This document shows, in pieces, positions 9,937-19,508 of a stretch of DNA of 64,000 bases. The stretch's first letter is position 1. Each line of letters starts with the position of its first letter. This stretch comes from Chryseolinea lacunae (GTDB lineage: Bacteria; Bacteroidota; Bacteroidia; Cytophagales; Cyclobacteriaceae): assembly GCF_016735595.1 (NCBI RefSeq), contig NZ_JAERRB010000013.1:124001-188000 (forward strand). Reading direction: 5' to 3'. A program made the translations under genes and the position numbers. Below the pieces are notes generated by a model that saw nothing but the letters and a program-made list of their open reading frames with translations, was not told where the DNA came from and made no database searches.

Positions 9937-9965
9937 CAAAAGTAGTAAAAAGTTGAAATGTACAA
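9937..9965 (-). promoter_or_regulatory. Bacteroidota-type promoter for fabD
   Basis: On the minus strand, TTG (-33) is separated by 18 bases from TACTTTTG (-7, consensus TAnnTTTG), 28 bases upstream of the fabD ATG. Both elements and the spacing fit the primary sigma factor promoter described for Bacteroidota. Confidence 0.6.
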
Positions 9966-10037
9966 TCCCGCCGGGATAGACGAGGATTGAGGGAATGCTG
10001 GAATTGCTAAGTGTTTAAGGAAATTAAGGACGGGTGC

Positions 10038-13022
10038 CTACCGTATAAGGTGCACCCATCCTTTGAAGTTTTGGATCTGATCCTGAGGATCGACCGTTAG
10101 GAATTTCACCTTCGCCACATAATAATATACGCCTGTGGCTAGTTCTTTGCCGCCGGCATCTTTACCGTTCCAGTCGATGTAGATCGATGCGGTATTATCG
10201 CCAATGCTGCTGTCGTAGGTATATACTTCCTGACCCCAGCGGTTAAATACTTTGAACTCTACCTGCTCCACAAAGCGGGCGCACTTCAGTTTCAGTTCGT
10301 CGGGTATGGGGCAGCCGCCCTCTTCACCACAGGGTATGTTGCGCGTGCTGAAAGCGCTAAACGTTTCATTGTATTTGTCGCCATTGGGTGTGAACACGTT
10401 GGGGAGCTCATAGTAGGGGCAGTTGTCTATGCACATCTCCTCGCTAAGTTCACCTTCGTTGCCCGACCGGTCTACCGCTGCGATCTTATAACATCGGGCA
10501 AACGATCGAAGATTTTTCGTGTCGGTGTAGGTCGTGTCTTTTGTGTTTGCCAGCAGGGTATATTCTCCGCCACGTTTGTTGGTATAATAGATATTGTAGG
10601 ACCGCACGTCGTTTCGACAATCGGAGTCCTCCGGCCGGTTCCAGATCAACGTGTTGCTGAAGGTGTTCCGGTCACAGAACTGCTGAAAGTAGTCGTCGCA
10701 GTCTTTGTATTCAACTGTGCTACGGATGGGTGGCTCCAGTTTGCAGGGTGGAATGGTGTCGCCCGGTTGGGCACACATGATTTGCGAAAAGTTCAACAGC
10801 GGTTGCGCTATTTTTGGATTGCCGTATCCTCCGCGTGTCATCACCCGGTAGCAATAGACGTCGTTGTCGTTCAACCCCTTACCGTCCCACTGGCCCTGGT
10901 CGAGGTAGATGAAGCCGGAGTTCAGCACGTCCACGCTGTCAATCAGCACGAGGTCGGCTTCCGTTGCACCTTCCGGGCCACGATAGATCAAGTGTTTATT
11001 GGGAACCGTTTGAATTTGATTGGACCACGGAACGAAGGCGCTCCAGTTCAATTCTATTTTCTTCACTTGCGACTTAGCATCCAGCCGCACCGACGATGCG
11101 TGTGCCGAGCTGCCCACGAGGCCACCGTTGGATGCATAACACGTAACGCCATAGTTGTAGACATTCTCCTCGGTGTTTATTGGCGTGTCTACAATCGTAG
11201 TGTCGGAGAATCCCACGGGGCTTATCTTCACTGAATCGGTGCCACGTCCGCTGGCAAAACCCACGGTGCGATAAACATCGTAGCGATAGGGCGGTGGGAA
11301 TTGTGTTTTGTCTACTTCAAAGGGTGATCTCCAACTGATCCGGTTCTGACCGGTGGTCATGTCTGTTTTCTCCACCGTCACGTGGGTGATGATGGGCACA
11401 TTGGCTTTGATTGGTCCCACGCACGTGTCCAACGACACATAGCTTTCGCCACCTTTTGGCAAGGGGAACACGGCCACCAGGCGATAACAATATTTCGCGC
11501 CGGGTGCCAATCCTTTGCCATTGTTTGTGTCTCTGTATTTGGTGATGGGTACGTTGTTGGCATCTTTGATGTCAACAACGTCAATGAGTTCGTAACCCAG
11601 GTAGTCGGGCATGCCGGTCTGGCAATTGTCGGGCACAAATGGATTGCCATCTACTTTACGCCATACCTGCATTTTCTCGGCGTTCTGACAGAAGTAAGGC
11701 GCCCACTCCAGGTCGGTTGTTCGGTTTGAAAGATTCAGGGTTGCATTGGTCCAGTCGGGTGCAGGGCCAACCACTTTGACGAGCCAGGTCTTGAAGGTCA
11801 CAAGGCGTGGCCCTTCTTTCGGTTTGTCGGTGACCTTGAATACCACCTGGTAGGGTTGGTCTTTCACGTGTATGCATTCCGTTTGCCATTCGAATTTTGT
11901 TTCGGCGGGAGGAACGGAAGGCACAAAGTCGTTGACGCCCGGCACGGGTGTATACTTCGCCGGCGACAGGGCCGGGGGAAAGTTGAAGATTTCGGAGAAG
12001 GCTTCAATCTTCACGGGGTCCTTGTCGGGGTCTGTGCCATAGATGGTTGCCTTCAGCACGGTTCCGGCTACTACGCACGTATCCTTTGGTACAATAAGAT
12101 CAGGTCGTTGATTTTTGCAATCGTCTACCAGTATTTGCATGTCGCGGCGCACATAGCCCATGGGGAACCACTCTGTCCCCTTCTTTCGCCACTCAATGAT
12201 GTGGAAGGCGATGTTATACTCGCCTACCGCGCCCGGCGAATCCCACGTGATGGTGCCGCTGATGGGATTGATAGAAAAGGTGGGCGGGCCGTTGCCATTT
12301 TCGTTGGCGTTTCCAAAATTGTTATAGAATTTAGGATCGTTGGGATTTTTGTAGTTGATAACCTGTGTTTTGCGATCGCTGAAAGGCACTTCCATCGAAT
12401 AGGAAAGGCTATCGCCATCGGGATCGAACGCACCGGGGTTGTGTGTCCACGCTACACCGGGACAGGCATGGTCGATGGGCGGAACCAGTAGTTTGGGGGT
12501 GTTATTACAGCCCAGGAAGGGATCGACCGTTACCACAGTTTCCAGATAGAACGTGGTGTTGACCGAGGCATCCATGTTGAGCACGCCTTCGTTGCGATTG
12601 GGTTCGCGGTAGCTGATGACATAGGTGCCAAAGCCCGAATAGGTATGCGAGATGGTGAACGACGCGGTGGCTACACTGCCGTCGGGATCCAGGTCAGGGC
12701 GAAGTGTGTTGGGCGTTTCGGGCACAAACACAGATTTGCTGCCGTCGCCAAAGTTCAGCACATCCTGATCGCCGCCAAAAAGGACGGTTGTATTTTTTGT
12801 GTTGGTGTAGACGGTGATGGTGATGATAAACGTTAAACTATTGCAGTTCACGCGGGTGGCGGTGATTTCACCCGCCCGAAGGTGGGTGGCCTGGCTCCTG
12901 AAAACAATAGCCATCATCAGCATCCCAGCGATGATTGCGACCTTGCCCAATTTGCTTGCTGAAGCGGTAAAGTTCATGCCTGTATCGAAAATCTTTTTTG
13001 TATTCAACATCCACGCCCACAT
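10038..13022 (-). CDS. Large secreted protein with gliding-motility-type C-terminal (T9SS type B) domain
   Basis: A 994-residue exported surface protein. A signal peptide near residues 27-45 (internal Met 17 is a plausible alternative start at 12974) leads to a PKD-like N-terminal region (THLRAGEITATRV, FGDGSKSVF), a cadherin/Ig-like stretch around 'FDPDGDSLSYSM', and several fibronectin III-like modules. The last 90 residues form the CHU_C domain: NVFTPNGDKYNETF, FKVFNRWGQEVY, DWNGKDAGGKELATGVYYY. That domain directs secretion by the type IX system in gliding relatives. Likely an adhesin or matrix protein; the ligand is unknown. It has no same-strand neighbour and its upstream region is a gene-poor kilobase. 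Confidence 0.9.
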   Translation of the reverse strand: MWAWMLNTKKIFDTGMNFTASASKLGKVAIIAGMLMMAIVFRSQATHLRAGEITATRVNCNSLTFIITITVYTNTKNTTVLFGGDQDVLNFGDGSKSVFVPETPNTLRPDLDPDGSVATASFTISHTYSGFGTYVISYREPNRNEGVLNMDASVNTTFYLETVVTVDPFLGCNNTPKLLVPPIDHACPGVAWTHNPGAFDPDGDSLSYSMEVPFSDRKTQVINYKNPNDPKFYNNFGNANENGNGPPTFSINPISGTITWDSPGAVGEYNIAFHIIEWRKKGTEWFPMGYVRRDMQILVDDCKNQRPDLIVPKDTCVVAGTVLKATIYGTDPDKDPVKIEAFSEIFNFPPALSPAKYTPVPGVNDFVPSVPPAETKFEWQTECIHVKDQPYQVVFKVTDKPKEGPRLVTFKTWLVKVVGPAPDWTNATLNLSNRTTDLEWAPYFCQNAEKMQVWRKVDGNPFVPDNCQTGMPDYLGYELIDVVDIKDANNVPITKYRDTNNGKGLAPGAKYCYRLVAVFPLPKGGESYVSLDTCVGPIKANVPIITHVTVEKTDMTTGQNRISWRSPFEVDKTQFPPPYRYDVYRTVGFASGRGTDSVKISPVGFSDTTIVDTPINTEENVYNYGVTCYASNGGLVGSSAHASSVRLDAKSQVKKIELNWSAFVPWSNQIQTVPNKHLIYRGPEGATEADLVLIDSVDVLNSGFIYLDQGQWDGKGLNDNDVYCYRVMTRGGYGNPKIAQPLLNFSQIMCAQPGDTIPPCKLEPPIRSTVEYKDCDDYFQQFCDRNTFSNTLIWNRPEDSDCRNDVRSYNIYYTNKRGGEYTLLANTKDTTYTDTKNLRSFARCYKIAAVDRSGNEGELSEEMCIDNCPYYELPNVFTPNGDKYNETFSAFSTRNIPCGEEGGCPIPDELKLKCARFVEQVEFKVFNRWGQEVYTYDSSIGDNTASIYIDWNGKDAGGKELATGVYYYVAKVKFLTVDPQDQIQNFKGWVHLIR

Positions 13023-14048
13023 AAGGGTTACAATATAGGACCTTGTTGCTGATCTTTAAAATTATCAATTAAGGTAACGCATAACCGTTGAAATTAGTCC
13101 TTGAACGGGCAAATTCTTTTCCAACGGGTTAAAGCGCTACCCTCCACCCTTCCAAACGAACGCCTAACCGATCCCGAAATCCAGACCAGGATGCACCGCA
13201 CCGCATTATGTTCCTGGCCTGCAACGACCGATACCCCCCATTCAGCCTCCAACCTAGATCAAAAAATACTTCCGGCAAGCAACACCCCGGACAGCGTATC
13301 ACCCGGCAAACGTGACGCCGCCATCGTCGGGAGCCCGGCAGAATTTCCCCCGAAAGGTAAGGCAGCCAAACCCGCAACGAGCTCGTTTGCCTGAAACATC
13401 CGAATCACTCTGGGCGTAGTGCCACATCCCGGCTCCGCTGATGCTCCGCAAGAAAGGTCACCTTGTCCGACATCATCCCACTTTTCTGTTGCCCGCGAGA
13501 TTACCTTTCTTCCCAGCGCTTCTCTACACGCCAGGTTCGCCTGTGATCTGTTCGCCGCAGTTTCAAAAGAGCCGGCCATCCGTTTTATCAAACCCATCAA
13601 CAATGCTGACTCTGGCGAATGCGGCGCATAGCCCAGACGATGAAATCGGGTAATTTGTTATAGCGGCTCTGCCGACGCCGTGGGTGTTTTCGTTAATGAT
13701 CTGGAGAACACACGATCAACGTATAACGGAATTATCTTAACGGATCCCTGAGTTCAAACAGCGTGTGGCCACACAAGTGATAACACCGATCACGTCAACG
13801 CGAACAATGTCTTCTCATTTTTGATGGCCTTACAAGAAAAGGTTTTAAAAATATTTGCATCCAAATCTTTTAAAGCCCGATCACGGTAACCCTATCCATC
13901 AGCTTGATTTTCGGACAGTTTACGTAACAATACTTGATTGATGGCTTGAAGTGGAACCAAAAAAAATTCTGCAAGGCGGGTTTTCAGCGTTGGATTTTAT
14001 CTGATATCTTAGCGTTTACCAAACCTACAACCTACTTTTTTAGCTAGA
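13023..14048. other. 1-kb intergenic region without convincing gene
   Basis: Upstream of the CHU_C protein and of the small gene at 14049. Overlapping open frames exist on both strands (for example 13101-13394 plus, 13259-13603 minus), but none has recognisable motifs, a leader or the codon pattern of its neighbours. The first part is GC-rich and the last 350 bases AT-rich. No tRNA, rRNA or clear repeat was seen. It may hold long leaders or decayed sequence. Confidence 0.5.
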
Positions 14049-14231
14049 ATGAAATCTGATGTAACCAACAAGGCTTCGCTTGTTAGACGCGAGCTTGAAA
14101 TCAAACGCCTTGTCCGTCAAATGGAATTTGATCGCCTCCACAACAGTCCCGTCTACAAAAATCTCTCGAAAGAACTGGTCACCATTCAACAGGAGCTGAG
14201 CGTTCAGCACGAATTATCATCCAAAAAGTAA
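14049..14231 (+). CDS. Small conserved-looking hypothetical protein
   Basis: A 60-residue, strongly charged, helix-prone protein with heptad-like spacing (RRELEIKRLVRQMEF...ELVTIQQEL), without signal peptide or membrane segment. A near-match to the -7 promoter motif (TATCTTAG) lies about 40 bases upstream. It is followed after 52 bases by another small gene and then the acyltransferase, so it may head that transcript. No function recognised. Confidence 0.6.
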   Translation: MKSDVTNKASLVRRELEIKRLVRQMEFDRLHNSPVYKNLSKELVTIQQELSVQHELSSKK

Positions 14232-14283
14232 AACCGTTTTATTCTTCTTCTCTTCACTACATTTGCTGGCAAACCCAACAAGA

Positions 14284-14523
14284 ATGCGTGTTGTAGGAGA
14301 AATTCCACATTCACAATGCAAGATCACCGTCTTTGCCTGGAACAACCGGTACCTCATTAAGCTGGAACAGGGGTTGCTGGAGCAGACCTTCAAGGTGAAT
14401 CAATACGATGTTATCGACGAAGCCGAGCTTTACCGGATCGTGGACGAGCCTTTTGTGGAAGCGGCCCTGAAGCGCTTCGATGAAATGAGCGAAAGTCTTC
14501 GCCAGGCGATGCAACGTGCTTAA
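14284..14523 (+). CDS. Small conserved hypothetical protein
   Basis: A 79-residue cytoplasmic protein beginning MRVVGEIPHSQCKITVFAW. A TTG seven codons upstream could extend it, but the ATG is preferred. The beta-strand-like N-terminus (KITVFAWNNRYLIKLE) and helical C-terminus resemble a small, widespread Bacteroidota protein of unknown role that I recall but cannot name. It lies 52 bases upstream of the acyltransferase gene on the same strand. Confidence 0.75.
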   Translation: MRVVGEIPHSQCKITVFAWNNRYLIKLEQGLLEQTFKVNQYDVIDEAELYRIVDEPFVEAALKRFDEMSESLRQAMQRA

Positions 14524-14575
14524 AATCAAAGCATTTGTACAGCAGTAGAGGAAATTGTTTTATTTTGCAGCGCTC

Positions 14576-16270
14576 ATGGAAGTTGTAGAAAAGAAAAATA
14601 AGAATAAGCGATATAAACCAATCCTGGAAGGCATACCTGATTGGCCGGTATACCAGCTAAGCAAGAACCGAAAGGAGTTTATTGAAGAGGTGGCGCAGAA
14701 GGCCTATGCCCAGATCAAAAAGAACCGCCCCACCACCAAACAACTCATCGACGAACTGGAAGCCACCGTTTATCGCGAACAGCAGCGCATGAAACGCAAC
14801 CGCTGGCGCGTGGACCCGGCCGATGAACCTCGTTTCTGGGCCGGCGTAAAAGAAGAGCTTGTGGCCCTCACCAACAAAACACCGGAAGAAGCCCAACCCA
14901 TTGCCGAAGAATTGCTCCATCGCATCGTGTTGCGCTATGCCAACGAGATTGCCGGCAACTTCAAACCCAACTCCTATCGCCTCACCCGCGAGATTGTTAA
15001 ATTCTGGTTCTCGCGCCTGTTGAACGGCGCACGCGTAAAAAAATTCGGTGCCTTCTTCCGCAGCCGCTACACCCTGCGCGACAAAATTCACATCGTCGGC
15101 AAAGTGAAGCAGCTTCGCACCCTGGCCAAGGAAGGCACGGTGGTGATGGTGCCCACACACTTCAGCAACCTCGATTCTATATTGATCGGGTGGATCATCC
15201 ACTCCCTGGGACTTCCTGCTTTCATCTATGGCGCGGGCCTGAATCTTTTCAACATCAAGATTTTTGCCTACTTCATGAACAGCCTCGGGGCCTATAAGGT
15301 AGACCGTCGAAAGAAGAACGTGCCCTATCTCGAAACCCTGAAGTTCTATTCGATGAGTGCCATTCAAAAAGGCGCCCACAGTATATTCTTCCCCGGCGGC
15401 ACACGGTCGCGCTCGGGTATGATCGAAAAGCAACTGAAGCTGGGATTGCTCAGTTCCACCATCGAAGCCCAACGCAACCTCTACCTGGAGGCTCCGCCAG
15501 ATGAGCCGGTGCGCAAAATCTTTATCGTGCCCGTCACGCTCAACTATCACTTTGTGCTGGAAGCGCCCGACCTCGTAGACGAATACCTGAGCTCTAAGGG
15601 ACAGGACCGCTACCTGCCCGAGCAAGACAAATACGGAAGCTGGCAACTGCTGCAATTCCTGTTCAAGTTCTTCACCAAAGGATCGAACATCTCGGTTTCC
15701 ATTGGCCGTGGGCTTGATGTGATGGGAAATTATGTGGACGACAACGGCAACAGCCTCGATGCGCAAGGCCGCGTGATCGACACTCGTGAGTATTTTATCT
15801 CGCACGGCGACATCACGGTCGACAAACAACGCGAAGACGAATACACGCGCATGCTCAGCCACAAAATTGTGACCGAGTATCATCGCATCAACCGCGTGTT
15901 TGCCAGTCATCTGGTGGCCTTTGTGGCGTTTGAGATGTGGCAGAAAAAACATCCGAAGCTCGATCTGTTCGGGTTGCTGAAATTGCCCGAAGAAGAACAA
16001 GTGCTTCAATACGAAGAATTCCGCGCAGCCTGCAAGCGGGTGCGCAAACAAATCTATACGCTGAAAGAAGAGAACAAGGTCTATCACGCCACACACCTGA
16101 AAGGCAACATCAACCTGGTGATCCGTCATGGTCTCGACAACGTGGGCATTTTCCACCTGAAGCGGCCGCTGCTCATGAACAAGGAAGGCAACATCATCAC
16201 CAAGGATTTCAGCACACTGTATTATTATCACAACCGGTTGGCAGGCTATGACCTCGAAAAGTTTATCTGA
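14576..16270 (+). CDS. Glycerol-3-phosphate/1-acylglycerol-phosphate acyltransferase family protein
   Basis: A 564-residue acyltransferase. The catalytic HxxxxD motif is HFSNLD in VMVPTHFSNLDSIL (about residues 197-202) and the substrate-binding motif is FPGGTRSRSG, the PlsB/PlsC pattern. Unlike the 240-residue PlsC enzymes it has about 170 extra residues before and 250 after the core, more like PlsB-type G3P acyltransferases. The next gene, gpsA, starts inside its last 23 bases, so glycerol-3-phosphate production and acylation appear coupled; this favours G3P as substrate, by inference. A TTG-initiated extension of seven codons is less likely than the ATG chosen. Confidence 0.85.
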   Translation: MEVVEKKNKNKRYKPILEGIPDWPVYQLSKNRKEFIEEVAQKAYAQIKKNRPTTKQLIDELEATVYREQQRMKRNRWRVDPADEPRFWAGVKEELVALTNKTPEEAQPIAEELLHRIVLRYANEIAGNFKPNSYRLTREIVKFWFSRLLNGARVKKFGAFFRSRYTLRDKIHIVGKVKQLRTLAKEGTVVMVPTHFSNLDSILIGWIIHSLGLPAFIYGAGLNLFNIKIFAYFMNSLGAYKVDRRKKNVPYLETLKFYSMSAIQKGAHSIFFPGGTRSRSGMIEKQLKLGLLSSTIEAQRNLYLEAPPDEPVRKIFIVPVTLNYHFVLEAPDLVDEYLSSKGQDRYLPEQDKYGSWQLLQFLFKFFTKGSNISVSIGRGLDVMGNYVDDNGNSLDAQGRVIDTREYFISHGDITVDKQREDEYTRMLSHKIVTEYHRINRVFASHLVAFVAFEMWQKKHPKLDLFGLLKLPEEEQVLQYEEFRAACKRVRKQIYTLKEENKVYHATHLKGNINLVIRHGLDNVGIFHLKRPLLMNKEGNIITKDFSTLYYYHNRLAGYDLEKFI

Positions 16271-17315
16271 AAACGATAAACCGATCGGCGTGATCGGTGC
16301 AGGAAATTTCGGCAGCGTAGTAGCCAATCTGCTGGCGCAGCGTCGCAATGTGCTGCTGCACGTGCGTGACGAGAGCACCATCGAACGCATTCTCAAAACG
16401 CGCGAGAACCGCGGCCACCCGATGCATCCAGCCATCACGCCCACCAACGACCTGGGCTACCTGGCCGAACAGTGCGATGTTATTTTTCCCATCGTGCCCT
16501 CGCTGCATTTCAGGGCGATGATGAAGAACCTGTCGCCTCACCTTCACCCCTATCACATTCTCATTCACGGCACCAAAGGCTTTGACGTTTCGTTGCCCGA
16601 AGGCAAGACACTCGACACCATGGCCACACTCGACCGCAGCATGGTGAAAACCATCAGCGAGGTGATTACCGAAGAGAGCGTGGTGGTGCGCGTGGGCTGT
16701 TTGGCCGGACCTAACCTCAGCAAAGAACTTGCAGAAGGTCACCCTGCGGCAACCGTGGTGGCCAGCCATTTCAACGAAGTGATTCAACTGGGCAAGCGCT
16801 TGCTGCGCACCAACCATTTCCAGGTCTATGGCAACAACGACATGGTGGGGGTTGAACTGGCTGGTGTTTTAAAAAACGTGATCGCCATTGCCGCTGGTGC
16901 ACTCAGTGGTTTGGGGTATGGCGAAAATGCAAAGGGTCTTCTCGTTAGCCGCGGCATGGTAGAGATGGTTTACCTGGGAAGGGCCCTGGGCGGCAACACA
17001 AAAGCATTTCTCGGCGTGGCCGGTGTTGGCGACCTGGTGACCACGTGCAACAGCTCGCTCAGCCGAAATTTCACCGTGGGCTATCGCCTGGCAAAGGGCG
17101 AAACATTAGCGGAAATTCTCAACAGCACCGACGAAATCGCCGAAGGCATAAACACGGTGAAAGTGGCAAAGAAATGTGCCGACTACTATAAAGTGCGCGC
17201 GCCCATCACCAGCACATTGTATCAGGTGTTGTTCGAAGACATGACCGTGAAGCGGGCACTGGAATACCTGATGCGCTATCCGCTGAACGTGGACATCGAC
17301 TTCCTGACGGAGTGA
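16248..17315 (+). CDS. gpsA: Glycerol-3-phosphate dehydrogenase [NAD(P)+]
   Basis: Reduces dihydroxyacetone phosphate to sn-glycerol-3-phosphate for phospholipid synthesis. The 355-residue protein begins with the Rossmann fold IGVIGAGNFGSVVANLL, has the family's AGPNLSKELAEGHPAA and the catalytic-domain ELAGVLKNVIAIAAGALSGLGYG (with the active-site Lys) and GVAGVGDLVTTC. It overlaps the upstream acyltransferase by 23 bases, implying translational coupling. It is convergent with the bestrophin gene, 15 bases away. Confidence 0.96.
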   Translation: MTSKSLSENDKPIGVIGAGNFGSVVANLLAQRRNVLLHVRDESTIERILKTRENRGHPMHPAITPTNDLGYLAEQCDVIFPIVPSLHFRAMMKNLSPHLHPYHILIHGTKGFDVSLPEGKTLDTMATLDRSMVKTISEVITEESVVVRVGCLAGPNLSKELAEGHPAATVVASHFNEVIQLGKRLLRTNHFQVYGNNDMVGVELAGVLKNVIAIAAGALSGLGYGENAKGLLVSRGMVEMVYLGRALGGNTKAFLGVAGVGDLVTTCNSSLSRNFTVGYRLAKGETLAEILNSTDEIAEGINTVKVAKKCADYYKVRAPITSTLYQVLFEDMTVKRALEYLMRYPLNVDIDFLTE

Positions 17316-17330
17316 TGTCATCGCTCCTGA

Positions 17331-18209
17331 CTACAACAAAATTTCCTTTACATTTTCCTTGATCTTCCCCGCCAGATCGTCGAGCGGCAAGTCGTTGATG
17401 TCTCGACCGAACGGGTCTTCAATTTCTTCGGCAATAAGCTCCACGCTCAACAGCACGAACGACACCAGCCCCACAATGGGCACGGTCATGTAGCCGGATT
17501 GTGTGACGAAACCAAACGGCAGCGTGATGATGTAGATGAAGATAAATTTCTTCACATACATCATATAAGAATAGGGAATGGGTGTGTTCTTGATGCGCTC
17601 GCACGCGCCCATGAGGTCGATAAAATCTTTCAGCTCTTTGTCGAGGTTGATCAGCTGGTCGCCGCTCACTTTGTTTGCACGGTAGAGCTCGTTGATGCGC
17701 TTATACATGAGCGAAGCGATGCGATTGGGCTTGTGCTTGAATCTTTTCAGATCGTTGATAAACTTGTCGTCGGGGGCTTCCAGTTCGGCAAACTGCACGC
17801 CGTTGCGCAGGTTTTCTTTCACGGCAAACACAAAGTTGGGGATCATCTTGGCGAACCAGTCGCGTTCTTCGTGATTTTCGGTGGGCAGGCAGGCGGCCAC
17901 CTTCATGGCAAAATTACGGGTGCTGTTCACCATGCCACCCCACATACGTCGTCCCTCCCACCAGCGATCGTAGGCGGTGTTGGTGCGGAACACGAGAAAC
18001 AAGCCCAGTACAATACCCAACAGCGAATGCATGGCAATAGTGGGCTGAAAATCGGCGAGGTGAAGTTTGAAATAGTCCAGCATGATGTAGCACAACACCG
18101 TGGAGTAGGCCAGCATGAAGGCGATGGCAGGCCACAACGTGGTCATGACGCGACGGCTATAGGCGTGAAAGACGAGGGCAAACCAGTTTTTGGGATTGTA
18201 CATTACCAT
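17331..18209 (-). CDS. Bestrophin-family (UPF0187) membrane channel
   Basis: A 292-residue integral membrane protein with the bestrophin-like N-terminus MYNPKNWFALVFHAYSRRV, membrane helices near residues 25-50 and 200-260, and the conserved RTNTAYDRWWEGRRMWGG segment with the neck/aperture-lining helix. Family members form pentameric anion or cation channels. The C-terminal IEDPFGRDINDLPLDDL is also characteristic. A second ATG two codons in (18203) is possible. It stands alone. Confidence 0.9.
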   Translation of the reverse strand: MVMYNPKNWFALVFHAYSRRVMTTLWPAIAFMLAYSTVLCYIMLDYFKLHLADFQPTIAMHSLLGIVLGLFLVFRTNTAYDRWWEGRRMWGGMVNSTRNFAMKVAACLPTENHEERDWFAKMIPNFVFAVKENLRNGVQFAELEAPDDKFINDLKRFKHKPNRIASLMYKRINELYRANKVSGDQLINLDKELKDFIDLMGACERIKNTPIPYSYMMYVKKFIFIYIITLPFGFVTQSGYMTVPIVGLVSFVLLSVELIAEEIEDPFGRDINDLPLDDLAGKIKENVKEILL

Positions 18210-18400
18210 AAGGGGGCGGCAAACTTTCCTGCAATAACCTGATTCACGGAAATATTTCCAACACGATTATCCATCCCGGCTGCTTAAAAAACGGGATTGG
18301 AGATAAAAATGATGGTCAGTAAAAATTTACAGGCAACCAAACTTGCTCGGCATCGTTCTGATGTATAATATTGATATGATATCATTTTAATATCACTCCT

Positions 18401-19249
18401 ATGCAAAACGAAAAAAGTACAACACCCGTGTCAGGCTACACCATGGTTGCCGTCTGTCTTCTCCTGCTGCTCCTGGGAACCCTGGGCGCTGCGGTGGGAG
18501 CAAAAATTTTTGGTCTCCTGATCTTCCTCCCCTGCATGCTGGCCCCGGGATTTTTCTTTGTGAATCCCAACACCTCGGTGGTGCTGGTGCTTTTTGGAAG
18601 CTATCAGGGCACGGTGAAAACCAACGGTTTCTATTGGGTGAATCCATTCTATAGCAAAAAGCAAATCTCGTTGCGTGCACGAAACTTCGACAGCGAAAAA
18701 ATCAAGGTGAACGACAAGGTGGGCAACCCTATTCAGATCGGTGTGATTCTGGTGTGGCAGGTGCGCGACACGTTCAAAGCCGCCTTCGACGTTGACAACT
18801 ATGAAAACTTTGTGCGCATCCAAAGCGACTCGGCCGTGCGTCGTCTGGCGGGTATGTATGCCTATGATAACTTTGAAGAAGATTCTGAAATGACCCTGCG
18901 CTCGGGACACGACGAAGTGAACCAAGCCCTGGAAGAAAACCTGAAGAATCGTTTAGACATGGCGGGCATTCATGTGATTGAAGCGCGCATCGGCTACCTC
19001 GCCTACGCTCCGGAAATTGCCAGCGCCATGTTGCGTCGCCAGCAGGCCGCCGCGGTGGTGTCGGCACGATTCAAGATTGTGGAAGGCGCGGTCTCTATGG
19101 TGCACATGGCACTGGAGCAACTGGCCCAGAAACAGATCATCGAGCTGGACGAAGAACGCAAAGCCGCAATGGTGAGCAACCTCATGGTGGTGCTGTGCGC
19201 CGACAAGGATGTGAGCCCCGTGGTGAACACCGGCACACTGACGCCGTAG
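18401..19249 (+). CDS. SPFH/band 7 domain membrane protein
   Basis: A 282-residue membrane scaffold of the SPFH (stomatin/prohibitin/flotillin) superfamily. Two hydrophobic N-terminal segments (about 14-33 and 36-55) precede the SPFH core (FGSYQGTVKTNGFYWVNPF ... VAHL-type strands), then a helical region with APEIASAMLRRQQAAAVV that usually oligomerises. Function in bacteria is poorly defined. The next gene, 34 bases downstream, encodes a ribbon-helix-helix protein, a pairing I recall from other bacteria. The upstream region is very AT-rich with a TGATATCA palindrome. Confidence 0.88.
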   Translation: MQNEKSTTPVSGYTMVAVCLLLLLLGTLGAAVGAKIFGLLIFLPCMLAPGFFFVNPNTSVVLVLFGSYQGTVKTNGFYWVNPFYSKKQISLRARNFDSEKIKVNDKVGNPIQIGVILVWQVRDTFKAAFDVDNYENFVRIQSDSAVRRLAGMYAYDNFEEDSEMTLRSGHDEVNQALEENLKNRLDMAGIHVIEARIGYLAYAPEIASAMLRRQQAAAVVSARFKIVEGAVSMVHMALEQLAQKQIIELDEERKAAMVSNLMVVLCADKDVSPVVNTGTLTP

Positions 19250-19283
19250 GAAAAAGAATTATCAGAACAGTGGAAGAATACAC

Positions 19284-19451
19284 ATGGCGGTAAAAAAACC
19301 TTTTGCCTTGCGGCTGGACGCCGAAATGATGAAGGCCGTAGAGAAATGGGCGGCCGACGAATTCAGGAGCACCAATGGCCAGCTGGAGTGGATCATCAGC
19401 AAGGCCCTGAAAGAAAACGGGCGTCTAAAATCAAAAGGAAAACCGGAATAG
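19284..19451 (+). CDS. Arc-like ribbon-helix-helix DNA-binding protein
   Basis: A 55-residue protein with the RHH plan: a short beta strand (KKPFALRLD), helix A (AEMMKAVEKWAADEF), a turn (RSTNGQ) and helix B (LEWIISKALKENG). It resembles Arc/MetJ-type dimeric repressors. It follows the SPFH gene by 34 bases on the same strand and probably shares its transcript; it may regulate that operon (inference). Confidence 0.8.
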   Translation: MAVKKPFALRLDAEMMKAVEKWAADEFRSTNGQLEWIISKALKENGRLKSKGKPE

Positions 19452-19508
19452 CTTGATGGGAATTTGTTTTATCGCTTATCTTGCCGCAGCTAAAAACAGA
19501 AGCCCACT

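Noticed and set aside
13101-13653. Cluster of overlapping 70-114 codon frames on both strands
   Set aside because: Mutually overlapping, no leader, no motif, no consistent codon pattern; treated as noncoding.
14657-16447. 596-codon minus-strand open frame opposite the acyltransferase
   Set aside because: The plus strand carries HxxxxD and GGTRSRSG motifs; the antisense product has no recognisable features.
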